Assembly: GCA_030272585.1 (NCBI GenBank)
Contig: BSYQ01000010.1
Location: 1,674,001 to 1,738,000 of the forward strand
Reading direction: 5' to 3'
DNA length: 64,000 bases
DNA from: Bryopsis sp. KO-2023
Lineage: Eukaryota; Chlorophyta; Ulvophyceae; Bryopsidales; Bryopsidaceae
Every line of letters begins with the position of its first letter. Within the stretch, counting starts at the first letter, position 1. The notes under the pieces are model-generated. The model was given only the letters and a program-made list of their open reading frames with translations, was not told the origin of the DNA and did no database searches. A program made the position numbers and the translations under genes. This document shows, in pieces, positions 43,345-55,869 of the stretch.

Positions 43345-43860
43345 CTAGTTTTCCTCTGCGACACCTGACGCCCCTTCTCTTTCCTCTCCTTTACGGTCGT
43401 CTCCTAAAGTCTTTTTTTGCCTTAGGCGACATTTCTCACATAAATAGGCTTTTCCTTTCTCTCCATCAGGTTGTTCCTTTTCGTTGCATTCGTCACAGGC
43501 AGGTCGTTGTGGATCTCGGCCACAACTCTCACATACGTTCCCTTCTCCTTCTTTTCCATCAGGTTGGTCCTTTTCCATCTGTTTCTTGGAGAACATCCCT
43601 ACGACAGCCCCAACCCCGGCTGCCAACGGAGCCGTAACTCCGTTAATGACTGCCGCGGTGCCGGCACTCTGCAGCGCAGCGAAGATGGAACCAGCTGCGA
43701 CGTTACCGATTGAAGCTTGCCAAGTGGCGGCAAGAGATCCAGCTACTACACCCCCCGCCGAAAACCCCGCAGCAGGTAGTGCGATTGCGGGGACTGCGAC
43801 TACTGTTGCTGCAGCTGCGCAGCCGATTGCGGCAGCTTTGGCTCCTGATCTCCAATCCAT
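43345..43860 (-). CDS. Ifi-6-16-like protein with duplicated CxxC tail
   Basis: 171 aa, intronless. Residues 1-75 are an Ifi-6-16 membrane domain (VPAIALPAAGFSAGGVVAGS, then ATWQASIGNVAAGSIFAALQ), about 60% identical by eye to the paralogue at 41699. The C-terminal half is hydrophilic and holds three C-x2-C pairs (CESC, CDEC, CEKC). The first and third sit in a 31-residue direct repeat headed by QPDG, so a zinc-binding tail that grew by tandem duplication is likely. The tail ends in an acidic/basic stretch. The ATG at 43860 was chosen because it aligns with the paralogue; a TATAAAA lies 120 nt upstream. I know of no described member with this tail. Confidence 0.82.
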   Translation of the reverse strand: MDWRSGAKAAAIGCAAAATVVAVPAIALPAAGFSAGGVVAGSLAATWQASIGNVAAGSIFAALQSAGTAAVINGVTAPLAAGVGAVVGMFSKKQMEKDQPDGKEGEGNVCESCGRDPQRPACDECNEKEQPDGEKGKAYLCEKCRLRQKKTLGDDRKGEEREGASGVAEEN

Positions 43861-43981
43861 CCCGTCCAGTTTGTTTTTCAACGCTTGGTTTTGTTTGAGC
43901 CCACCACTGCGTCTCTGCTGTGTGATGCTGGTCGTTTGGAGTTGGTCGAACGAATTGCTGAACTAGGGAGGACAGCGGTAG

Positions 43982-43988
43982 TTTTATA
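43982..43988 (-). promoter_or_regulatory. TATA box of Ifi-like gene 2
   Basis: The reverse strand reads CTTATAAAACTACC, about 120 nt upstream of the ATG at 43860. Further up, the reverse strand has TATGACGTACTGAATGACGG, with two TGACG cores. Confidence 0.5.
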
Positions 43989-44760
43989 AGAGAAGGGCTC
44001 GTGTGCAACACGGATAACAGAAGGGACTGTAACCGTCATTCAGTACGTCATAGGGACACTTGAGGTAGTGACTCCGCTCGATCTTTGGGTGGTGGTGGGT
44101 ATGATTTGGGTTTGTCGATGGGTTTATTGTTTGGTGTAGGCACCTGTATCGAAGTGGGAATATTAGTATGAGATTGGGACGTAGGGTGTGCCACAAGTAT
44201 GGTCTCTGTTGTATCACAGCACCCCTCAGTAGGCCATTGGATACGAACCTAGAGAGTACTTGTGGAAATTCAAGTGACATTTTTTTTTGTTCGCATTCGA
44301 CCCTTCACCCCTATTTCCCCTGCTTTTACCCTTTAGGTAACTTCGTTGTGTGGTGATCTGGACGAGGGAGTTCAACGGTAATCGGGGTTTTCCTCTCTTG
44401 TGGGGAGTCAGCAGTGCCAGCGAAAAGCACGGGCATTAATTTTCCTGACCAGTCTGTCATAGAGTATAATGGAAGGATATGGAGTGGTACGCCACTACAA
44501 AAGGCGGGAGTTGTGTATTCTGTTTTCTTGCGTCTGGGTTTCTCTTCGAAGACACCGCGACACAGTGATACAACTTCTGACGCTCGTGACAGCTCTATGA
44601 TTTGCGCTTTCGCTATCAATTTGAGCTTCTACGCCTCAAAGCTGAGCTCCTGGAAGGAGCGGTTCTGCGCAGCTTTGGGTAAGGCTTCGGGTGGCTGTTG
44701 GAGCTTGACCGTACTTTTCTTTGACGTGCGGAAACCTTATCAGACTCGTTGTCTGAATGA
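43989..44760. other. Promoter side of Ifi-like gene 2 and of the phosphatase
   Basis: Non-coding by my reading. Long open frames exist on both strands between 44326 and 44760 but show no family and compete with each other. Confidence 0.45.
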
Positions 44761-47128
44761 ATGCGCAAGATGCTTCGCCGTGCCCCCCACCCCCAAGCGA
44801 GAATCCTTCGCAGTGACGAAATATCTGACGGAATCTTGTCTCGCTCTCCAGCTACCCTTCTGTGCGTAGCTCCTTGCATAGCTGCTGGGGTTTTCCTTGG
44901 CTTGCAGACTGTGGCTGCTGTGGAGATAGTCGGTGAGTGGTTCTGCTACGACATTTTGCGAGACATGTGATTGGTTCGCCGTGCTCGAGGACACGTTGCT
45001 GGCTGGGGGGAGAAAAACTCGACAGCCAAACGTCCTCGGAAATATGTCTTTAGGAACCACCCTAGTTTCTCTCCGCAACCGCTCTCTCGGGCTGAATAGC
45101 TTGCTCTCTCGTCAGTACTGACGAGAGGCAGATTATTCTTACACACAGTTTGTGACCCTGGGACATGCTTCCTACTGAGGAACCAACACGATGCACCCTC
45201 GTGTTTTTTTAAGCCTGAGTCTCTGATGGATTAGTTTTTACTGGAACTGAGTCTTGGTGCTGTGAAGTTTTCGAGTGCATGTTGGGAAAAATATTCTTCT
45301 TTGATTCTTTGTTCCAGGGTCTCTCAGTGTGCCATTGCTGGAGGCCTTGCCAACTCGGTAAGATTATTATGTCCTCTTTGTTTTTGTGCTGGGTGTTTCT
45401 ATGGCTGGAAAATCAAACCTTGAAAATGACTGTGGAACCAAGACTTCTCTGTGTCCCCATGACATGCAGTAGCTTGGATTGGCAATAGAAATGTCTGCTT
45501 CTGATTTCTTTTAAAAATATCTTTGTTGGATAAACTCAGGATGGGAAACTTCATCTCAGAATTTATGGAGATGACCATTCGAGTGCTGCTTCTCCTCTGC
45601 ATCCTGCTGTGGAAGCTGGTAATCAAACCTTAAGTGGACCACACAGCACTTTGTAGTTTGTCTTTGTCAAATTTGTTGATAAAAAATTCAGTACATGCAA
45701 AAAGCTGACCATCATCAGTCATTGAGCTTCTCATGCAGCTTAGTTTCTGTCCCCTAAAAATTAATGTGACACAATATAAGTTTCAGGTTATGAAAATCAG
45801 ATTGTTTGTGAATACAAGGATACATATGTACTTGATTTCTTTTTTCATATCTTCTGGTTAAAGGGGGCTTTCTATTTTCCTTACTGAACCAAAGAAGGTT
45901 TCCACCCCATCATTCTTTGCCATCCCTTCAGAGCTCAGTGCTTTTACTGCAATGTATTGTTCAAATATTAGAATCACGGCCCAAGAAAAGCATATTCCAT
46001 ATTTGACAAACACAGCCATATGTCCATAACTATATGGATACTCATATGTGATTTTGATGCATGCAGAGCAATACCCCAAACCATGCTGGTGAGAGCAGAA
46101 GGTCAACTCTTGATCAGCCACAGATCAAGACACCGGCCAGTGCGACCAAATCCGAGCCTTCGAACCCCAAGGTGAATTTCCAATATTTCTGCAATGCAGT
46201 GCCGATGTGCAGATTCTGTTTGTCTTTTTTTCACTTTGTTGGCAAATACAGAATATCGCACGGCTCTTTTTTTGGTTGAAAACTGAGGTGTTGCAGATAA
46301 AATTCACTTTTTGGCGGAACTTGAGAGACTGTGGGGACTGGCTTTTCCCGTTGCTCTTCACCACGGGGCCGATTTTGGTCGTAAAAGCGATCTGCACCTG
46401 TGGTGTTCGAATGAGCAGCAAGAAACGCTGACATGTGTGTATTTGTGTGTGTATTTTAGTTGCGACGACTGGCAATCGTTCTGGACCTCGACAGAACATT
46501 GCTCCGCACCTGGCCAGAATGCGTCGACCTCAAGTTCTCTCCACTCGTCCACATCCCTCCACCAGTCCAGCGTGCCATGCTAGCCAGGAAACTTGATTTT
46601 TTCAAGATTCCTGGCTACATCGGCGTTTGGCGTCCAGGTGCCCAACGCTTCATCAGGGAGTTGGCGTCCTTTGGGGACCTGTACGTCTCCACCTTGGCGA
46701 GTGCCCAATATGCGCTCGACGTCAGAGAAGCTTTGGGGGAGGGGTCGAGAGGGTTGTTCCGTGGGATGGCCACTAGGGAGGACACCGACAGGAATAGAAT
46801 GAAGGATCTATCCCTGTTTGGGCACGACCTGGAGCGACTGGTGATCGTCGACGACGACTGGAGGGTCCACCAGAAGGAGAACGTCGTCTCGGTGGCTCCG
46901 TTTGATGGGGATTGCAGCGATACAGAGTTCACGAGCCCGCATCTACTGGCCAGGCTGAAAGCACTCAACCAGTGCAAAGACGTCAGGGATGACGAACACG
47001 GCTCGCTGCGATTGGGAAGGTCGACGAACCTGCACGGCGAGCAGGGAGCGAGATCGACGAGATTCTGTTGGAGGAGCTCGAGCCAGGATTTTCCTTCTTT
47101 GGCTGGCTGGGACTGGGAACTTTGCTGA
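44761..47128 (+). CDS. Membrane-anchored FCP1/NIF-type HAD phosphatase
   Basis: Five exons: 44761-44932, 45318-45357, 45540-45618, 46067-46171, 46460-47128. Phases agree, giving 354 aa. An in-frame TGA directly precedes the ATG. The N-terminus is basic (MRKMLRRAPHPQAR). Two hydrophobic stretches follow (ATLLCVAPCIAAGVFLGLQ and IRVLLLLCILLWKL), then a polar linker. The catalytic domain begins LAIVLDLDRTLLRT, carrying the DxDxT nucleophile motif of FCP1-like aspartate phosphatases. It continues with VWRPGAQRFIRELASFGDLY, a Ser/Thr at YVSTLASAQYAL, and LERLVIVDDDWRV for the metal-binding acids. The layout resembles Dullard/CTDNEP1 or TIM50, so it may act at the nuclear/ER or mitochondrial membrane (inference). 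The substrate is unknown. Exons 2-3 are short and less certain than the last two. Confidence 0.72.
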
Positions 47129-50100
47129 GAGTCCCTAACGAAAAAATGCACTGATATGCATGACATGCATGCGTTCATACATTCATACATTCTGACAACA
47201 TAGACAACAGGTGATCTCGATTGGGGAGTAATGGTAAAACTGTCCACAGATGTTCACTGCTATTGGATCGATTCTTCAAGTTCCTCTTTTCTACCTGTAT
47301 TTTTATGTTGTCAGACAATTCTGTGGCTGTTTCTTGTTGCAGGGGAGAAGAGATTCCAGTCAACTGGAACCTTAATGGGTGGAGGATCTGTTCTTGGGAT
47401 GGGCCAGTTTTGATGGCAGAGGAAGGTTAAGATGGATGCATTGAATCGAGAGGGAGCAGTCACAGCCCTGGGCATTATGGCAAAAAAGGTGGCCATATCA
47501 TACTTCCAGGTGGTGGTTGGACTTTGTCCAAGGAACCACCCTCTTGTGAGCATTTTTCTACTCCGATGTTTTACCTTCGTGGATTCAATTCGGGTGCTGG
47601 CGCTGGCCGCAGACAGAGAACGAGGTCGATGGGTTCCTTTCAGCCACAGAATTGGGTGCATGAAATTGCACAGCTGGGGAAGGAGGGGGGAAAGCATTGC
47701 TTTGGCTCAATGTTGGAAGACTCTTGCAATGGTCAAGATTGTCCTTTGAACTGGTGTTGATTTACCTGATGGTAAACAAGCGTGGCTGAGAGGAGATATA
47801 AGAAGTTGGAAGTCAGAATATCTTCACTCCAGCCTTGGTTTCCACAGGAAAGCAGGTGGAAAACAAAGAATGCTCCCTCCCGGGCTGGGACATTTTGCTT
47901 TACTTTAGTTTGCTCCTTCTTCTTCCTCTTTTATTGAAGTCACAATGATTCTAGAGCCCAAAATTCTCAGAGGGGTTTCCGGGTGAATCGATTTTCTTCT
48001 TTTTTGGTGGTAGGGGTGGTGGTTTCAATGAGTTCAATTTCTAAGTTTCAAAAGTTTATATATAAGTTTTTTATATTATTGTGCCTGTTCTTTGCAGCTC
48101 ATCTGGCCCTGCCACATTACGCATCATATAAAAATAGATTCTTTTTCAAAACTACGAATATATTCTCTTTCAAAACTGCAAACAGATTCTCTTTCAAAAC
48201 AATAAGGCTTCACAAAAAAAACACGAACCATGAAATAATGAGGTGGCAATGATCACGATGGGGACTCTTTTTTTCGACACACAATGTTTTATAAAAAACA
48301 CCACCGCTATATAAAAAAAAAAGGAAAAAACATTTTTTCTTAAAAGCCTGCAAGCACCCCCTGGGTATTTCCACCCCTCCCCCCTCAAAATCCCAAGTCC
48401 CCTCGAAACAGTGCATCTAAATTAGTCATAGCTTTGGGCCATATGCATACTCTCATGTCTATTTTTTGCACTCTTTTATGAGTCACTGATTTTTTAAAAA
48501 AAGTCATCCTGTTTTATGTTTTGTTTTTTTTTTCAGCTTGAAGTTTTCTTTTTTCCCCATCTTTCTTTTTTCAAAAAAAAAAAAAGAATTGACAGAAAAG
48601 CTCCACATATGTCCCATAATTTTTTCTAAAAATTATCCCAGAGCGTAGCTTGCAATCACAATCCTGATAGTTATGCTCGTATTTTTTTCAGTGTCTTGTT
48701 ATCCTCCCCCCCCCCCCCCTTCTAAAAAAAAGAAAAGAAAAAAATATCATGCTAGCAAAAACCTCTCCTGCCATTTTCAATTCGCTGCTTGCGTCAGTAC
48801 TATTCCATCACCACAAACAATTTTTTTTATATATAATATTTCCCCCTTTTTTTTTTCTTTTTTTTTCACTTTTTTTTCTTTTTCAGTATTCCCCATTTTT
48901 TTTGTCTCTATTCCACGAATGGGATCCTCATTTTCTACCACGCAGATTGATAACAAATAAAATCCAGATGCATTAAAAAAACCATTAAAAGAAAAAAGGA
49001 AAAGAAAAAATAAACCAGATAGTCAAGAAAAAATAACAAAAAAGTCGAGAAGAAGGTGGTTTCCCTCTTTTCTTTTCTTGTATTGATGTTTCTCGTTAAA
49101 ATCAACCTTTCTTTTACTTGAAATTTATGTTCTCTTTTAAACGCTTTCATGTTTTTTTTGTGATTTTTTTTTCCCCGAAATCTTTATGAGTTGAATCTTT
49201 TTCCCCCATTTTTTTTCTTTTCTTTAAACTTTTCACCATCGTTTCAAGAACATCTGGTGGGTCGCAGCACAAATATTCATCGAAAATATGATCTCTCTAT
49301 GTCTCACTCTTTTTCTCAATCACTCTCTCACTCTTTTCTCCCTCTATTTTTTTTCTCTCTTTTTCTCTTAGAAAGGCTGAGAGATGGTGAGAATGCAATA
49401 TCTGTGCATCAGAATTAAAAAAAAAAAAACATCGATTTTTTTTTCACCTTTTCTCCTTTTACCCCCCTTTTTGAATCTCTACAAGAAACCATGGTTCATT
49501 TCAAATCATGCACATCCCATTTGGCTATGTTGATTTTCCCCTCACCCCTCTCCCCTTCTCAAAAAAAAAAAAAAAAAAAGCAAAAAAACATAACTCGCAT
49601 GAAAAAAAAAAATCATTGATTTTCGCTTCCTTCCTTCTATTTTTTCGAGGAGAACGGACGATAAAAGAAAAAAAAAAACTCTTTTTCCCCACTCAATCCC
49701 ATCATATTGTTAAAAAAAAAAAGTTTTTTTTTCTATGTATTTTTCAGAAAGGAGGATAATTGATACAAATTATGAGTCCAGCACAAAGAGGTATTCTTTT
49801 ACCTTTTTTTTTTTTGGCTTTTCTATTTTTTCATCCCCGAAGCTTGTTCCCAAAAAAAACACATAAGAAAAAAACAAAAACAAAAGGGAAGATCATTTTT
49901 TTTCCTTTTTCTTTTCTTCTCTTCCCTTTTTTTTTTTTTAAAGAAGAAAAAAAACATGTAGGGCCAAAAGTAAAAACAGCTTTCGCACACATAATTTTCC
50001 AAATTGTTTTCTTTTTTTTGTTGTTTTCCATGCAAACATTTAAAAAAAAAGATGAATCTTTGTATTGAATACTACTTTCAATCTTTTTTTTTTTTTTTTT

Positions 50101-51067
50101 TTTTTTTTGGGGGGGGGGATCCTTGTTTCCCCACAAAGAATCAGAGAAGAGAGAAACACTCCTGAAGAAAAGGGAAAAAAAAGAACAAATATATATATAT
50201 CCATATATATATCCAAAGCGACCTATTCATAATTTCGATCGCCATTTCATATCACTCAGAATTCCACCTGCCACGCATGTACACGGAGCCACATAAAAAA
50301 GGAAAAAAAAAAACATGCCCTCTTTTTACAGTAAGAATAATTCTGGCTCCTTTTTCCATTTCAGCAAAAAGAAAAGAAAAAAAAAGTCGACACATACAAA
50401 AAAAAACAAACACACACACAGACCACCCCCCCAAAAACTTTCTCCAACAAAACGAAAAACTTGGATTTCGTCTTTTTTTTTCCAAAAAAAAATACAGGCA
50501 CCCATTTCTCCCCAACAAAACGAAAAATTGGAATGAGCGCACCCGTGTGTGTGAAAATGCATATGCAGATTTTCTCTCTCTTGTGAATGTGTGCGCACGC
50601 GTGTTTTTCTTTTGTTCGAAAAAAGTATGCAGCTTTTTTCCACGCCCCCCCCCCCCCCCCCTTCTTGATCGCTTTGTTCAGCTTTTGCTGCAGCTTTTTT
50701 TTTTTTTTTTCCTCTTCACACGTGTTGGTTTTTTTTAATCATAAATATGTATATAGAATATGGACACACACACAAATGCATGCATGCTTGCATCTCCCCA
50801 TATGCATGCATATGCACATATACATAACATAAGCATACATATGAAATGATATGCACATATATATATATTTACAACACTCCGGAAAACGGTTCTCAACCTG
50901 CATGGCCATCCTTCTCTGATTTTTTCCTTCTCTTTTTTTTTTCCCCTCTTCTTTTCCTCACCCCATTTCTTCCTTCTCTTTTTTTTTTTTTTTTTCTCTT
51001 TCTTTTCGTGGGAGAAAAAAAAAACAAAAAAAAAAACAACACAAAATCTCTTGTGAAGGGACGAAAA
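47129..51067. other. Gene-poor stretch rich in A/T runs
   Basis: 47200-47800 has balanced composition with several overlapping plus-strand frames (for example 47432-47749) but no family. 47900-51060 is nearly all T-, A- and C-runs. An alternating purine-pyrimidine tract (ATGCATGC/CATATGCA) lies at about 50776-50860, and a T-run of about 26 joins a G-run at 50083-50117. I see no gene. Confidence 0.55.
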
Positions 51068-54000
51068 TTACGGTTGAGCGAAACCATTCTCAAACTGTTT
51101 TCTCACCACCGTTTCGTACAGCATCAGGATGCATCCAGGTGCGACGAACATTATGACGCAATTCATTACCCATTCTTGGATGGAAAGTTTGACGTTGCTT
51201 TCGAAAATGTAAACCCAAGGATAAACCACCACCGCCATCAGCACGAAGCTCATCATCACGTAATATTTTAACCGGACCTAAGGGAAATTCAAAAGTAAAA
51301 AAAAGAAACAAGAAAAAACAAAAAAACACAAATATATCGACTCAGACACGAAGAAGTCGGAAAAACAACAATAGAAAGGTTGAAAAACAGCACAGGTACA
51401 AGAATTTCGGTTTATTTTTGATGTATATATAAGTGTATATATAAATATATAATATTTGAGTGGGCTGATATCGCTTATTTAGCTATTCTTTTTGGACAGG
51501 CTGCAGGGGGGGTTTAGTCTTGTTGTTACAAATTGAAAACACATTTAGGAATTAAAAAAAAGAAAGAAAAAATTGAAACGGAGGGGAAACAGGGGAGATT
51601 CTTGAGCACTTTCAAAAAAAAATAAAAAAAAATATGTTATTTCCGATTTTTTTCGCGGTACGCTTCGCTGGTTGAACTCAAGCGACCTTTTTCTAAACAA
51701 ATCTGAAACGGTGTTCAACTGAAATCGATTTAAAAAAAAGTTCAATTTCATATGGACGAAGGAAAAGAAAAATTTGAACTCGTTCAGTGATTCCAGATTT
51801 TTTTCCACAGTGCAGCCACAAAGAGGAAAAAAAAAAGGGAGCGCACCCTTGCAAATGTAGATTCGACCAAAACCGGCAGAGTACAGAACAATAGCGGATC
51901 CAGTTTCACGTAGCTTCCTGTTGGATGCGTAATTTGTGCAGAGGTATAAGTTATAAATATTCCGAACAAGACTTGATGCACTGCACAAATTACATCCCTG
52001 TGAAAAAAAATAAAAAAAAAACTATAGTTAAAGAAAAAGAAGGAAAAAATTAAAAATACAGCCATTTCAAAAAACAGTACACTTGATAAAAAAAACCAGT
52101 CATTCCCAGATTCAGTAGTTTCAAAGAAAATAATTATGAATGACTAAGGTACAGATTTGCCCCTGGTGGATGCCATGTCTTTTGCTGGGTCGGTAGCAGT
52201 TTAAAATCGAAAAAAAAAAAAAAAAAAGCGTTGATTTCTGATGGTAGCAATCAAAATCGAAAAAAAACAAAAAAAACAGCAGGAAAAGCATTGAATCAAA
52301 ATCCCTCCGTACGCGTATGCTCCTGGCATAACATTTGACTTTCCCTACTTCTAAGTTTTCATTCTTCTTTTTTTTTTTTCTAATCCTTAATTTATCACTT
52401 TTCCCGTTCCAGTTTTTTTTTCAATTTCCTTACTTTTATATCACACATTTACATATTGCTTTTCGTGCTGCAACACCAGTATACACATATAAATATATAC
52501 TTAATTTCTATTTGATTAATGTTTGGGTGGGGGATTAGGGTATATATTTTCAATTATGCTGCGGTGTGGTTAGCGACTGACTGACCTGTATTGCCATAAA
52601 TACGGAACAGGGATTGCATTCCAAAAGGGCAATGCCCACATAAGAATCGACCAAAATATCCACATCAGACGACCTTCACACGGCCAATGCATGAAACTCC
52701 CCTTGTTACTGTCGCACTGAAAAACAGGGTAATACGCCAGGAAGCCGACCATGAGTATCACAAAGCCCAGCAAAAAATTTTGATTTCTGATTCCGATCAT
52801 GGAATCGGACTCCCAACGTAGGAATGCCTTCTCCACATTAGGATCCCGGTAACTCATTGTAAAATAATCCTGTGTGTAGAACAAAAAAAAGAATTAAAAA
52901 AAACAAAAAAAAGGCAGGGATCTTTTAAACAAGGTGCATAAATTATACAAAAACAAATTGAATTTATATGTACATATATATACATGTATATCACTTTAGT
53001 AGGAGTGTTTCGTCTCAAAACGAGAAAAAAATGATGTATAAAATGGCTCTTTTCTGTATTAAAAAATAAAAATAAAAAAATTGTGGCATATTAAGGGGAG
53101 TATAATAGAGTATAATACTTACAGAGTGGTGATACAGTAATTTTTTTTTTTTTTTTTCTACGCATCCAATCATCAAAAGCAAAAAGATGAAAAGCAGAAA
53201 ACAAAAAACCCAGTGAAATCGCTGTAGCAGAACCTACCATGCTGAAATCTGGCGCAGGAGGGGGTTGGATTTGTTGTAGTTGTGCTTGCGCCTGCAAATC
53301 AGAAAACTTCCAACTGAAAAACTCGCTCAACTTTGTGTGTGAAAGAAACTGGAGCACTCCACATACGTACTTTTATTTACAAATTAAAAGTAAGTTTCTA
53401 TATAAATAGGATAGGAACTTCGTGGGGCAGAATTAAGAAAACAAGAAAATGGAAAGGATCCCTTGCCTTTTTTTTCAAAAACTTTTTGGGGAGGTTCGTA
53501 TCCCGGAGTAGATTCGTGCCAAAAAGCACAATATATATATATATATATATATTTTGCACAATACATATATTTTATATATATATTTTGCATTCTGTAATAT
53601 TTATACAAAAATACATTCTGTCCCTTTTTTGTTCCAGGTGTTTTTTTTTCCTTCTTTCTTTTTCCTCTTTTTTCTACATTTTTTTTTTCCTTTCTTTTTG
53701 TATTCACCGTCTATGACTAATACAACCGCTACACAAGGAAATTTATATACAAAATAAATTCTTGCAGTAAGTACACCGCAGCATCTAGAGATATTTAAAA
53801 TATTTTCAGAAAAAGACAACTCTAGAAGAAAAAAAAATTAAATGCAGATTTTACACGTCGTCCCCTCACTCAACGAAAATTAAAAATCACAACGGAGCAA
53901 ACCCTTAAGCAACTTTCCTCTATGTTTTGTTTTTTTAAACCCCATAACTGTTTTGTTTATAAACCCGCAATCTCAGCATTTCAACTCCCCGAAGCCACCA

Positions 54001-55869
54001 AAAAAAAAAATTGCATTCCCTTTTATCAAAAAAGATCATCCGAAGATACTTATCCTTTATGCTTTCTGTTTAGATTTTTTTTTTTTTGCCCCCTTCTGTG
54101 CTAAATGTTTATAATAACCATTTTTATGTCCCTTTCATTCAAAATCGCCAACGAAAAACCAATCATTATAAATCCCATTGACTGCATCCATACCATTGCA
54201 AGATCACAATTATATTTTTTTTAACTCACACAGAAGCTAAAAAAAAAAGAAAAAGAAAACAAAAAAGTGTCCCTTGTATTTATGAGAAAAAAAGGGAGCT
54301 TGAACTTGAAACAGAAATATATAAAAAAAATGAAAAAAAAATGCGAAAAAAAAATCGGATTAAAAAAAAAAAAAGGCAGTGACCCTAGACGAAATTCAAT
54401 GTTCCGATGTGTTCCAAACACACCAATTTTTTTTTTTAAACAGGAACATTCCAAGGATCTTTGTTTTTCCCCCTTTTATATATTTAAAAAAACACAAAGG
54501 CTTTTTCTTCTTTTCGCTTCGGTGAGTCTTTCTTTAGGTCGTTTTTTGTTTTTGTTTTCAACCCCCCCCCCCCTTTTTTTCTTTTCAGAGTGAAGGTTTG
54601 TAAATTTTCGCAACTGCTTCCTCCGTGAAAATTCCACCCACCACATTTTGAAGTATTTCTTGCCCAACGTGTTCCGGGAACATTGCGGGAAATAGCATAT
54701 TGGCTGGAATGCCCTGTGGGAAAAAAACCAGAAAAAAAAATCAGGAAATTAACATAAATTAAAATGAAGCAATCAAGGATCGATCGCTTAAAAACATCGA
54801 TTTCATGTTCGTTTGTTTTTTTCAATGATCGACTCATCGATCAATCGAAAATTCATGTACAGAAATATTTTCTTTCTGCATTTTTAATCACAGGCGCTTT
54901 TTTATTCCAGGAATAATCGACGGTGGACGATCGGTGGCATTAGGATTCAAACCGTTTGTTTGTTTGTTTTTCCCTCGATTTTCCCACCAAAATCACTGCC
55001 TCATGAGAAAATTTCTCAAAATATCAGCCAAGGTTTTCAAAAGAAATTCCTTTTCTTCCTGTATCGATTGGGTGGGGGTGCCGATCACAGCCAAGGAGTG
55101 ATAATTCCTTAAATAAATAAATAAATAGATAAATGATCATCAGTTGGATGGACCACCAATGATTAGTCACATCACACAACCACAGACGTTCTTTTGCAAC
55201 GCATTGCCGTGACATTCGGACGCTCAACGCCAAAAAGAGTGTCCAAAGCGTTCGAAAATAGATACACACAGTGGGGTTCGGGACGGCAGCCCTTCGTCAA
55301 AATCCACACACACATACACATCGCCAAACCGTTCGTCATAGCAACGGGGCAAAGCACTACGGTTTAAACTCTACGTCCGTTCAGTCGGAGGTTTCGCGCC
55401 CGAAACTCCACCAATACAACCACACCCATCCCCTCCCACACGCACACGCAGCGAAACGCACCTGGTCCTGTATGTGGTGGACGACATCCTGGGGCATGGC
55501 CCTATTCATTAATAGGTCCATCATCAACTGCAGACGACAAAAGCACATCAGCCATTAGAAAGGCGTCATTCGAAATCGACACGAGAACAGCAAAGCGGAA
55601 AGGGGGTCTTCAACACGGCACGATCCTCGGCGCCGAAACTGCTACTCCGCAGCTCGAAGATTTATCGCAGGCGAGCGTGGGGTGCGGTCGCGCGCGCGAG
55701 TTTGGTGACGTACGATATTTTATCGACTCCGACATCCTACTTCACCGAACTCTCAAACACGGACGCCCCTGCGTTCGATAATTCTCGAAGGGTGGGATGG
55801 GGGCGCAGCGTGTGGTGCGAAAACGCACCCCCCGGCGCTCACCTCTTGCGGGAAACCTTCCTCGTCCAT
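51068..55869 (-). CDS. Unrecognised polytopic membrane protein (287 aa) or 73-aa short form
   Basis: Exons: 55869-55843, 55527-55462, 54713-54642 (or to 54585), 53291-53238, 52869-52586, 51997-51847, 51277-51068. With the internal donor at 54642 (AATGTG|GTGGGT) all phases join and give 287 aa. Reading on to 54585 gives a stop and a 73-aa soluble protein. The N-terminus is a soluble helical part (MDEEGFPQELMMDLLMNRAM). Five to six membrane helices follow, for example LLGFVILMVGFLAYYPVF, WIFWSILMWALPFW, VICAVHQVLFGIFITY and YVMMSFVLMAVVVYPWVYIF. No family recognised. The ATG has a strong context (GCCACCATGG) inside a GC-rich island. No such island precedes exon 4, which favours one gene over two. 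Confidence 0.55.

Noticed and set aside
44326-45078. Long minus-strand open stretches opposite the phosphatase first exon and promoter
   Set aside because: No family, no start or splice logic, and they conflict with a plus-strand exon chain that has consistent phases and an in-frame stop just before its ATG.
46288-46434. Protein-like frame between phosphatase exons 4 and 5
   Set aside because: Exons 4 and 5 join directly in phase. Including this piece would break the frame or add a stop.
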